Shown here: one piece after another, positions 20,430-29,684 of the stretch
Layout of the letters: every line of letters begins with the position of its first letter
Position numbering within the stretch: the stretch's first letter is position 1
NCBI GenBank assembly: GCA_003427395.1
Contig: BFEA01000047.1
Location: 1,749,446-1,786,211 of the forward strand
DNA length: 36,766 nt
Direction: 5' to 3'
DNA from: Chara braunii
Taxonomy: Eukaryota; Streptophyta; Charophyceae; Charales; Characeae
Program-made: the position numbers and the translations under genes
Notes under the pieces: model-generated
What the model was told of the DNA's origin: nothing
What the model saw: only the letters and a program-made list of their open reading frames with translations
The model's database searches: none

Positions 20430-22871
20430 GTAAGTACTCTTGCCATCCCAGTCAAATTTAACAAACAATAATTCATAGTCCTTTAATGATTTAACCCTTT
20501 ATACCCTGCTTACATAGGGCATTGGGACTGGTCATTCGATGCCAACCCTCTGCCTACACGAACAGGTTGCACAACTACTTTTCTCTTCATTGGGGATATG
20601 ATTAAGTCATTCATCTTAGAAACCATGCTTAGTCGTCCTGAACTGTTTAAATAGCCAAGTTATATATACCTTTCTGCACCTTAGTCTTCAAAAAGAGGGC
20701 GTAGAATTGAATCATTCATTTTAGAAACAATGCCCAGCCTGCCCAGGTTACCTTCAGTTATAATTCTTGATTATACTCTCTTCACTTGTGATAGGGCTAT
20801 AGTGAGGCTATTCATCTTTGAAAAAATATCTGACTAGCCTTGTTCGTATATAAGTACATATATATACCACATTATAGAGAATCATATTCCTTCGTTCTCA
20901 TTATGGTCCTGTGGCCTCAGACTTAGACCATTCATCTTAGAAATAATGTCTAGTCCTCTGGCATGAGCCTCCCTCAGAATAAAACAATAAAAAATTGTTG
21001 AGTCATTCATCTTATAAACAATGCTCAACCCCTTTTTTTCAGCACATAGAAAAAGCAGAGTACCCTGGGTCAAGACCCAGAGACTGTTCAGAAACCACCC
21101 AAAATAAACAGCGACCAGACCATTCATCTTAAAAACAATGTCTGGCCCTTAAAGTCAAGCAAACAATACCCCTCAGAAATAAGTAGCCAGACCATTCATC
21201 TTAAAAACAATGTCTGACACGATTAAGGAAACACAGCAATCAAGTCATTCGTCTTGGAAACAATGCTTGGCTCTTCAGAAAACAGAACAAAACACAGCAG
21301 TCAGACCATTCATCTCAGAAACAATGCCAAACCCTATAAGACTCGTTCAATCGCAAGCAAAACTGCCTTCCTCCCTGCCTTCCCCTTGATGCAACCCCTT
21401 GTGACAATCTGCTTTCAGACAATCAAAGAAACTGAAGCTGCCATTATACATGCATTCCTTTAGTTAGTCTGATTTGTGTACTGAAAGTCAATCCAAAAGT
21501 CAAAGTAGGTGTTGCATGCAGCCCAATCAACCAATACATGGGGAGGTGCATGGGTAGGGGTTATACTAGGTTTGTAAGGAAGAGCAAAGGTTACCTCTGA
21601 GTTCCCTGCCTCCAAAAGTCCTCCTAAAATCTGGCAGAGCTCCCGCAATCAGTGGGATGGCTCCCCACAGAGTCTTGATGCGGTCCTACGGGTTGCAATC
21701 CCGCCTGCCGCCTTCCTCTCGTAACCAAATACACCAGACTTCGAATGAGAAGGGAAGATAGAGAGGTATTTGAGTCTATCAGATCCAAGAGAGGTGCACT
21801 CACACTCGCAGGAGAGGGCCTTAATATCTTCCTGCGCCTGAGGGGCCCGCAATGATGGCCAAGTACGAACCGCTTGGTCAAACTTCAGTCAAACTGTCGA
21901 CGTCAACCCCCTGGCGACCCCTCAACTCGCAGCACCACCCCTCGTCCCAGTTCAATCACTCTCCCTGCATCACACCTTCGCCCCCAACCAGCACCCAGCA
22001 GTAGGTAGTCCTGCCCATTGGTTGTGAGCCGCCTGCCCATTCGCTTGTCTGCAAAACAGTCTACTCAACACAGTCTGCTCACTCACTCTCACTCAGCCGG
22101 CTCCGAGCGATTGCTACACTACTAGCTACCCAGGTAAGTGTCTCCCCCGCCGTGTACTCCTCATTCTCTCGCTCCCCTTCTGTGTACGGACTGCAATCAT
22201 CCGATCACCTCACCCAGCCCAACTCAAAGTCTTCTTCTGCCAGAACACAGACGAATGCACGGTGTTTTCCAGCTATTGCCTGCAAAAAGACCGAAGGAGG
22301 TCGCTCCTACTACGGAATGAGCAACGCACTGGCCAACAGGCAAGTTATACAACCTCACAGCCTGTTCTCACCAACTCTACTCTACGGGTAGGCGACGTCC
22401 TGGCTAGCAGTTGATATGTGGTCCTGATGGTCTCCTTGGTACCCAGCTGCTGAGATGAGCAACACCCTCAGTTGATAAGCAGGTAAGTATATTGCCCCTG
22501 CAGCCTGTTCCCTGCTGCAATGATTCACTGAAATGAGCCTTCTCTCGGCTAATCAGGTGAGTCTCTTCCAGTCTCTTTCTTGCGTGCTAGTCCATTTTAC
22601 AGCCCCGTCTTCCTATACACCTTATCCAACTCCTTAACCATTGTTTCCCCACCACTGTCCGTTCTGCCATTCCTTTTCTTCTAACCCCCCTACAATCGTA
22701 AGTGTCCATTTCGCCCCTCCGGCTGGTACAATCTGTCTGGCTCCCGTTCATTGGCAACGACCCTCCCGAAGAGAATGTGGAGGTATACCCTGCCTATCGA
22801 CCAGGCGCATAGAGGGATTGAGAGAGGCTACTCCCTCTATAGGAAAAGCATCTCGTGGGGAACAGGTAAGT
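20430..22871 (+). promoter_or_regulatory. Cluster of consensus 5' splice sites, antisense to LTR
   Basis: CAG|GT(A/G)AGT occurs on the plus strand at 20430, 22134, 22483, 22557 and 22866 (positions of the G of GT), plus a GC-type CAGGCAAGT near 22340. Three are retained in A's LTR in the matching antisense place: 8438-8433, 6233-6228 and 5924-5919. Several sit in imperfect repeats that begin ATGAGC (about 22318, 22456, 22533). Confidence 0.5.
20600..21316 (-). repeat. Stem-loop array in element B LTR
   Basis: At least seven well-paired units share the plus-strand loop CATTCATCTTA-x-AAACAATG (minus strand TAAGATGAATG). Arms differ but pair: GATTAAG/CTTAGTC (20600-20606, 20628-20634), AGGCTA/TAGCCT (20805-20810, 20835-20840), GAC-TAGAC/GTCTAGTC (20920-20932, 20945-20955), GTTGAG/CTCAAC (20997-21002, 21024-21029), CCAGAC/GTCTGG (21115-21120, 21140-21145), CAGAC/GTCTG (21188-21192, 21212-21216) and CAAG/CTTG (21241-21244, 21266-21269). 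Two more units (near 20711 and 21303) have lost part of the stem. It is the counterpart of 7518-8341. Confidence 0.85.
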
Positions 22872-24859
22872 CTCCAAGCCAGCGGCTGGCTTCACGCCTC
22901 TTCAAATAAGCAAAATTCGAATGAACCATCCGCTAAGACAGGGGTAGGTTCGTCGCCTTCTTTTCCAGACTTCCTACCTGGCGCAGCTCACGAGTCCTGC
23001 AACCCAAAAACCGCATCCTTATTGCAGAAACTGGTCACACCATCTGATTCGTAATGCTCAAGAACCCCCTCTCCAAGCTTCACCTTAGTGAAACCGGTGA
23101 GGGAATGATCGTGATACTTCCACTCTTCATCTTCTTGCCTTTGCCACCATAGCTCCACGCAGCCCACCTCCCTATTAACTCCCGTTCTACTAGCTTTTTA
23201 CTATTGACTGCATAATCAGGTCCACCCGACCTCACAACCCCAATCTAGCATCTTAGATCGCCGCAATCTGTCGAGAAACGACCATGTTGTTACACTTTTG
23301 CTCCTATCTTCTTCCCCCTCCGCCATACCTCCGCGCACGACATTTTTCACTAACTTCCTTATCCACTGACTCTCTTTCAAAACTGACTTCACCCTCGTGT
23401 TCGCAAGCCCCAATAACCTCTGAAACGGCTCTCCCCTTGCTCTTTCCCATTCACTGTCGGCGGAGAAACCTCCTCTCCTGCCCAGCTATATCCACTCTTC
23501 TAGGTGCCGAATGCAGCCGGCGTGAATTCGCGTCAGGTTCGTTGCCTTTTTTCGTTGCCTCACGCCTACCTTATTGGCGCTCAGCCCCCCCCCCGCTGCC
23601 TGTTGCTAGTCTCGCCCGCTGCCAGCTGCCCCCGTTCTTCCCGTCTGCACCTAGGCACGGTCCTATCCCCTGCTGCGTCCGTCCGCACTACTGCGTCATC
23701 CTCCGTTCTCAATCGCGCACACACCTGGCGCGGTTAGCCGGCCAGGTTCATCTGCCTCTTGCTGTGTTCACACTTCGCTGCTTTCGTGAGCTCCCCTCCG
23801 ATACTTTGCTGCTCGTCTCCGCCCGCTCTCTGCTTAGCGCCTCGCTGGCTGCCTCGCTTGCTAGCCGCCCGCAGCCTCTCTCCTGCTGCCTTACTGCTTA
23901 CCGTGCGCTGCCCTGCCTCACTCCCGTTAGCGCTGCCCCACGGCTGCTAATCGCAGCGCTCGTTCGGTCAGCCGCTCCGCGGTGGCCCACCCTACACTAC
24001 TGCCCTTTGGCGCTGCTGCACAGTGCTTTTCCGGCCGGCCTCCCGACCCGCTACTCAGAGATCGGCCCCAGTCCCCCCCAAGTGGTATAGAGCAAAGGCT
24101 ACCTTCATGCTCCTAGGGGAAGGGGACCTGCGGGGTGGCCCAGTGACTGGCCCTTCAAAGGGGTCCAACCTTAATACTACCGGCTAACCCCCGGCCGACA
24201 CCGCCCACCTGCTTCAGCAGATATCGCCCCTGCTGGTGGGTGCCGCCCCCGCATGTTCCCTCGTTTCAGAGGCTTGAGTCCGGACGTGGCTGCCGCGGGG
24301 TTCCCCATAGCACCGAAACGGGGCAACCTCAGCGCAGCTACGAAAACGGTTTGTAATGGCATTTCTGGCAACCCCGCTAATAAAACACACCCCACGCGAC
24401 CTTACCGGTCCCAAAACATAGATCATATACTTTCAGCACTCGCAGCCCCTCCACCTCAAGTGCAATCACCGACTCAACCCGTGACCACGCCGTGTCCTCA
24501 GCAACGGCGTGGTGGTGGGTTTTCGCCAGCATCCCAAACACATGGACCTGCCAAACAAGGCGTGCACTCAAGGTCCTCGACCGCCGTGATGACCATTAAG
24601 TTGGGTGTCACGTCCGAATTGAGAAAAATGTCGAAGCCAGAAAAATAAAAATAATACAGCAACAACTTAGTACTAGATATAAATAAACGTCGCACGCGCC
24701 GCTGGCCCGGGACGTCGCGGAAACCCGGCCCGTGCACGGCTGCACCCTGCCGTCAATACCCTCACGTGCGCCGCTCACCCTGACGAAGGTCTAAACCTCC
24801 TCTCGTACGCGCCCTGTCGAGCGAACGAGGTAGCAGCGGTGTGACTTGCAGTAAACACG

Positions 24860-24885
24860 CCAAATACCCTTGTAAGGGTATTTGG
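24860..24885. repeat. 26-bp palindrome near the LTR 5' end of B
   Basis: Arms CCAAATACCCTT (24860-24871) and AAGGGTATTTGG (24874-24885) pair perfectly around GT, seven bases from the LTR terminus. The 8-bp core arms are kept in A (3621-3638). B's other LTR lost one arm (13028-13041). Confidence 0.8.
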
Positions 24886-24925
24886 AACGACAACGGCAGA
24901 AAGGCAAACCCTCGACAAATAACGA

Positions 24926-27059
24926 ATGGATCTCTACCCCCCCCTGTCCAAAATGGCTCTCTGGAGGGACAAGCACACCTCGCTGTTCGGTCGAGCCCTA
25001 ATCATCAACAATGTTGTTCTGGCCTCGATGTGGTACAAATCTGTCATTTGGGCCCTGGACAAAAACGACGTACGCGCACTGCGACGCCAAATTGCCGTTT
25101 TTCTTTGGCGGGGTGATCATGAACGACGTAATGTACTAAGCCGGGTGGCCTGGCACTCAATTATTCAACCCAAAACACGAGGAGGTTTAGGCATCATCGA
25201 CCCCCTATTACAAACTAAAGCACTAGCTCTGCAATGGCTCAAGCGCCTCCTTTTCAGCCCGGAGATCCCCTGGAGAGGGCTAGCTCTAGAACAGATCGCA
25301 AGGCTAGCACCACGAACACTAGAAGGAATCGACCCGGTGATGTGGTTGGAAAACAGAGAATAGCCCATCCCTCCAACAAGAACGCAGCAAAGGGTCCCCC
25401 ACCCGGAATGCCCCAAGCAAGCAACCAAAGCCGATCTGCGACAAGACCCCTTCGGGCCTGCCCTTCTCAAGACATGGAGGAGTCTGCCCCCCCCAGACAA
25501 AACAGCGCCAGACAGGTGGGAGGAGGTGGCGCGCCAACCCCTCTTTGGAAATAGATGGGTGGTGGACTCGACGGGCCGCATGCTCCTTAGCACGGACACC
25601 CCCTGGAGGGGCTGGATCAAGAGAGGGATAACAAGGGTCAAGGATATATGGGATGGGGACAGAAAGGACTGGATCGGACCCGACCAACTCCGAGAGAGGC
25701 TACGGTATTGCCACCGACCGCACGAAGCTCTGGAGAGGCTCATAGAAATAATCCCACTAGAGTGGTGGAAAATACTCCACAAAGGCCCCTCCTTGCAGAA
25801 ACTAGATTGGGTGGCGGTTAGGGGCCACCAAGGTTGTGTGGGTAGGGTGGTCCACCCCCCCCAAGACGGAACAGTGGCTGTGTGGCTCTCACGGCTAGGG
25901 CAGGACAACGTCATCCAAAGACCAGTCGCTGGTGCAAATTTAACATGTCAAATAGACGAGGTCCACAGAGTCCGCATGCTAAATGAAGACGGGCAATGGA
26001 TAGCTTACCTTCCTGACATCCCCCTGCAACACCTGGCTTTGGATCCGATAGAGTGGTCATGGTCAACCCAAGGTAGGCAAGGCAAGAAATTTACAAAAAC
26101 CCTATATGCCTTGACTGTCAAATCTACCTACAGGCTCCTAAGACCAAAGGCTGCATTGCGTGACCAGGTGGGGGAACGCTGGCAAAACCATCTCAACGTC
26201 AGTAGACGCGAGCTGCGACCACTCCGCTGGTTCATAACAGTTAAAGAAAAGCCAGCCAAACTGGCATCGCTTCAATGGCAGTTAGAGCACCGCTGCCTTC
26301 CAATCAACAACTGGCTCATCGATAGAACGTCCCTGGAACAACAAGGACGGGCCCTCCCATGGTGCAAACTCTGCACGAATGCGTTCCCGTCCCAGAAAAG
26401 GCCTGAGACAATTGAACATATATTTCTCCAATGTCCCGGGGCACTTTGGTTGTGGAGATGGTGGGACCGAGCGTGGGATCAACTGGGGACAAACGTCCAA
26501 AGGCCCTGGGACTGGAAGGCCTTGCTGTGAAACCTGGCCCAAGGGCCTGACAGAGCAATCAGACGAGTTCACCATGAATATGCTTAGGATGGGCCGTTGG
26601 GCAATTCTCTGGGCACTCTGGCGGAGACGTTGCACGTTTGAAATGGAGGGGGCGCGATTGGAAGGCCCCGAATTCACTGAGAGCGTTCAACAACAAATCC
26701 AGACAGAAATAATGTCAAAATGGAACGAAGTAAAGGCACGACTCCAACTTCTCCATAAGCAAAGCGACATCAGACAAAAAATCCGGGACTTCAGTACAAA
26801 GTGGCTTGGGGATGCAGAGGGAGGGAGGATAGGAAAGGTGGAATGGAAGGGAGAACACACGGAATGTGCAGCTTCTGGGGAGGATCACCCAGGGATGGAG
26901 ATCATAAGAGACTACTGCCTGCATTTTCACGAGTGGACCCAAGTGGACGCCTCGATCCCGCTAAAATCCCCGGAAAATTTCCCGGACTTCTTCCCCCCTC
27001 CATCCATTTGTCTAGTGGATAGGTCATGGTATGGTGTGGATTATGAAGTTCCCAGTTAA
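24926..27059 (+). pseudogene. LINE ORF2 C-terminal region with zf-RVT zinc finger
   Basis: The frame from 24926 begins at the end of the reverse-transcriptase domain, with the GRALIINNVVLASMWY and RGGLGIIDPLLQTKALALQW phrases that follow the RT core in plant L1-type elements. An in-frame TAG at 25361-25363 interrupts it; the same frame then runs to a TGA at 26528-26530. Near its end is the zf-RVT motif: C-x2-C (codons at 26363 and 26372) and H-x4-C (26417 and 26432), preceded by HRCLPINNWLIDR. A frameshift near 26525 moves the sense to another frame, which continues with WAILWALWRRRC and ends at 27059 in a proline-rich tail. ORF2 normally supplies endonuclease and reverse transcriptase for target-primed insertion; this copy cannot. 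Confidence 0.8.
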
Positions 27060-27229
27060 AAAGGAGGTGGAGACAAGCTCTTCAGCAGTAGATATCTGGC
27101 GCCTAGTTGCTGGGCGAAGAGGTCCCCACCCCACCCTCAACAACTCGCAAGTTTCGCTTTTGCTGTATCTGGAACAGTCGGTTGCAACTCTGAGAATGCT
27201 TCCCACCAATAGATGGAGCCTCCCCCCGG

Positions 27230-27267
27230 GTGCTAGTGGTGGCTGCGCTGACCAGCATCACTAGCAC
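27230..27267 (+). repeat. LINE 3' UTR stem-loop
   Basis: GTGCTAGTGGTGGCTG (27230-27245) pairs with CAGCATCACTAGCAC (27253-27267), with one bulge and one G-T or mismatch position, 17 nt before the A-rich tail. The second LINE copy keeps a stem at the same place (28589-28618). A 3' stem-loop recognised by the LINE reverse transcriptase is the likely role, by analogy with stringent-type LINEs. Confidence 0.6.
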
Positions 27268-27325
27268 TGCAGGAGGTGTGTCTTAAAAAAAAAAATAAAA
27301 AAAAATAAAAAAATAAAAAATAAAA

Positions 27326-27858
27326 TGATGATGGTAGTGATGATGATGGAAATGTTATAGATGACTATTTGAGTGAAACAGTAGCCTAAAAATAGTGGTG
27401 GCGATCAACTTCGCCTACAGATGATAGCTGTGAGGATGATAGTGTTGATGATTGTGGGACAACAGATGATAGCTATGAGGATAATAGTGCTGATGATCGT
27501 GATACATGGTGAAAATCACTATAGTAATGACTAAACACCCATAGAGATGTAATGATGATGAGGATGTCAACTAATAATCCATTATGTTGATGACGATCGC
27601 CTTGCCGCAAGTGATGATGACTAGTAATCTTGATGACGACTTGCTGATAGTGTTGACGAACTCGAGCTTGATGATGGACCGTGCTCCATGCTGTGATACC
27701 TCCGATCTGCAAGCTTGGCGTACTTCAGACTATGAATTACACACTTCCATGTCACCTTGGGCTATTTCCATTGCGATCTCCCTCAAGCGCCTTGTTGCCA
27801 CTTCACCTTGCTACGTGGCGGCGCGGGAATCTTGTTCCTCCTCTGGTATGGGGGAGGG

Positions 27859-27899
<41 letters not shown>
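27326..27899 (+). repeat. TGA/GAT-rich filler and 41-nt poly(A)
   Basis: 27326-27680 is dominated by GATGAT and TGATGA words with no ORF. 27681-27858 is ordinary sequence that I do not recognise. 27859-27899 is 41 consecutive A, immediately followed by LINE-like sequence. The poly(A) may be the tail of an unidentified retroposed sequence or an expanded A-run. Confidence 0.6.
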
Positions 27900-27900
<1 letters not shown>

Positions 27901-28278
27901 ATTATTCAATGGGAAAAAGTGAAACCGAGGACAACTTTTTTACATTCCAAACAAGAAATCAGACAAAACATAGAAGGTTTCTGCAAAAACTGGCTGGGCG
28001 GGGAACAAGGGCGGTGGATTGCGAAGGTTGTGTGGAAAGGAAGGGAGAGGGGGGGGGACGAAGTAGGAGATGGGGAAAGAGACTACCATCTATGCTTTCA
28101 AGACTGGACGAAGATCAACCCCTCTATCCCGCCTCAGCCCCTGTCAGAATTTGTTGACTTTTTCCCACCCCCACCCCTGGCTTTGGTGAACATAGAATGG
28201 TATGGGGGGGTAGTGGGTAAAAGGGCAGATCTAGGTAGGGAGGGTAGGTCGAGGATCAAGGGGTCAGATTTCATTTAA
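27900..28278 (+). pseudogene. LINE ORF2 extreme C-terminus (copy 2)
   Basis: About 125 codons homologous to the last part of the ORF at 26700-27059, including a W-L-G motif, a basic segment and the conserved FFPPPP followed by a W-Y-G motif near the end. The frame is open to TAA at 28276-28278 and is longer at its C-terminus than copy 1. Everything upstream of the tail is missing, so it has no enzymatic domain. Confidence 0.6.
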
Positions 28279-28588
28279 CTACAGAGTACCTGCAAGAAAC
28301 TCTATTTTCTATGCTGTATCAGGGACGCCAGAGTAATTAATGGTTGGGGGAGGGAGGAACTAGTGTGTAGCAGCAGGCATTTGGCGCCGGACTCAGGGTG
28401 AAGAGGCTCCCCTCTCTCTCCAATATCCTGCTCAGCTAATCCCCTGGAGCCCAGGGTAATCAATGCTGGCAGGAACCCCCCACATTCGTTTTCTGAGATG
28501 GTCTAAATTCAGTCTGTACATGGGACACTGAACCCGTTTTCCAGCAGGTGATGCTCCCCACCAATAGATGGAGCCGCTCCACAGGTGC

Positions 28589-28618
28589 TAGTGGTGTCTG
28601 CTCTTATCAGCACCACTA
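28589..28618 (+). repeat. LINE 3' UTR stem-loop (copy 2)
   Basis: TAGTGGTG (28589-28596) and CACCACTA (28611-28618) pair perfectly. Compared with copy 1 the arm sequences have shifted but pairing is kept. Confidence 0.55.
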
Positions 28619-28642
28619 ACGGTGGGGGCGTTTTGTTTATAT

Positions 28643-29644
28643 TGCAAGGAAAATAACCGAGATGACAATTCCAGATTACACCATCACATTGAAAGCCAGA
28701 TAGTCACACCGTGTCCAGAGAGCAGCATTGCACCAATAATACACCAATGGAGGTTCATAGCACTGAAAACCAATTCATGGAGAGTCCGGTCCCTTCACTC
28801 TCCTACTTAGCGGTCAACGCCCAGCCTACTCCTAACACAGCTACTACAGCCTACTAATTGACAATGCTACCCGAAGTACTTGAAGATGTCGCCCATGCAG
28901 ACCATCGCCAATACAAGGTAAGTGCCCTCACATCATCATCATCATCATCCTTCACCTATCCCCTGACTTCACTCCCACGTCTGTCCTCTCTTGCACCCGA
29001 AGACCACCCCTGCGCCTCACTGAACATCCAAGCCCAGCCTGCTATGAAGGCTGGCTATGGCGCTGCCCTCAGCCACGCCCTTCTTCCCTGCACGACCGCA
29101 CGTGCTGCACCTCGCCTCTCAGCGCCAGCCAGCAGCCGCGAGCTCTTGCTCCAGCAGCGCTGCCGCTAGCATGCGAGTGCCTGAATGAGGCTGCCAGGAG
29201 TGAGCTTTTTCCTTTATGGAAAGAGTTGGCCTGCCCGCGCAGCCTGGCTGCACTGGCCTGGGCCCAGAAGCTTCCGGAAGGCCCCAGGAGGCTGCCTGTG
29301 TACAGCAGCTACTGGGCTGCTGGGCCTTGTTCGGTTGGGCGCCCAACTGTCTCTGCATGAGGCTGCGAATCACGCCTAGGGCCTGCATTCTTTGGAAAGC
29401 CCGGAAGGCCGTGGAAATGTCTTTGTTGCCCAACCTGAGTTTCTCTCAACCAACTGGCGCGTCGCAACTGCCTAGACCTCAAATACGAAATTGATAGTCA
29501 AGGGCCTCTAGCAATATGTCAGGCCCGCCTTCACTTAGGGCAGGCACCTCCGCCTTCACTTAGGCGGGCACCTCCGCCTTCACTTAGGGCGGGCAATGCT
29601 GCAAACAGGGGCCCATAAGCCTACCGAGGACCCTGATCCTCGCA
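28643..29644 (-). repeat. 3' LTR of element C (1002 bp)
   Basis: On the plus strand it starts TGCAAGG and ends CCTCGCA (TGC...GCA ends). Its first 340 bp match 36407-36766. It contains a (CAT)n microsatellite (about 28931-28950), a consensus donor AAG|GTAAGT on the plus strand (28917) and three 24-25 bp repeats (29526-29598). Plus-strand ORFs at 28858-29494 are not supported as genes. Confidence 0.85.
29526..29598. repeat. Three 24-25 bp tandem repeats in LTR of C
   Basis: Units start at 29526, 29551 and 29575 with CGCCTTCACTTAGG. Each can form a hairpin CCGCCT/AGGCGG around TCACTT or a close variant. Confidence 0.8.
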
Positions 29645-29658
29645 TTCCCTCCTCCTTT
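29645..29658 (-). promoter_or_regulatory. Polypurine tract of element C
   Basis: The minus strand reads AAAGGAGGAGGGAA directly before the 3' LTR (TGCGAGG at 29644). This is the usual primer site for plus-strand DNA synthesis and fixes the LTR boundary. Confidence 0.85.
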
Positions 29659-29684
29659 ACTTCGTGAGCCCTCTGAGAAGTCTC

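Larger units (their letters stand above)
11803..24892 (-). mobile_element. Element B: giant-LTR, gag-only retrotransposon
   Basis: On the minus strand: 5' LTR 24892-17974 (6919 bp), two spacer bases, tRNA-Asp primer site 17971-17954, leader to 16282, broken gag 16281-15167, untranslated region to 13085, pre-LTR block 13084-13049, and 3' LTR 13048-11803. The 3' LTR is truncated where element A begins; the rest of it would lie left of A, outside the window. No pol-type motif is visible in the 4.9-kb interior. The two LTRs of B differ at about 24 of 399 aligned sites in the stretch I compared (12424-12822 with 24253-24651), with 21 transitions, so B is not a recent insertion. Confidence 0.75.
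17974..24892 (-). repeat. Giant 5' LTR of element B (6919 bp)
   Basis: On the minus strand it starts TGTCGTTCC at 24892 and ends GCGCCCGACA at 17974, followed by the primer site. It is collinear in inverted orientation with A's LTR (3610-11802), and its first 1.26 kb is repeated directly at 13048-11803. It contains, from its 3' end: a conserved splice donor (18157-18162), TATA-like box (18561-18571), palindrome (19410-19426), five 122-bp tandem units (19697-20300), the stem-loop array (20600-21316), a cluster of antisense splice-donor motifs (20430-22871), and the terminal palindrome (24860-24885). No gene is supported inside it. Confidence 0.8.
24893..27325 (+). mobile_element. LINE (L1-type) 3' half, cut by element B
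   Basis: Contains the C-terminal part of ORF2 (24926-27059), a 3' UTR with a strong stem-loop (27230-27267) and an A-rich tail of A-runs separated by T (27285-27325). The left edge is the insertion point of element B, so the endonuclease and reverse-transcriptase core are outside or lost. The tail and the non-LTR ORF type identify a non-LTR retrotransposon. Confidence 0.8.
27900..28642 (+). mobile_element. Second, 5'-truncated LINE 3' end
   Basis: The frame at 27900-28278 matches the ORF2 tail of the first copy: the segment near IIQWEKV and the DFFPPP motif line up with IMSKWNEV and FPDFFPPP there. The 3' UTR phrase CCACCAATAGATGGAGCC recurs (28559-28576; compare 27203-27220). The copy starts right after the poly(A) and ends at the LTR of element C without an A-tail, so C probably inserted at its 3' edge. 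Confidence 0.7.

Noticed and set aside
3610-24892. One large foldback transposon (inverted arms 3610-11802 and 17974-24892)
   Set aside because: Each arm ends TGTC...GACA, a tRNA primer site adjoins one arm, gag lies inside, and a truncated direct copy of the LTR is present. Two LTR elements in opposite orientation explain this better.
28858-29494. Plus-strand ORFs in the 3' LTR of element C
   Set aside because: They lie wholly within an LTR and show no domain; the other LTR copy has indels upstream and leaves the window, so conservation cannot be shown.
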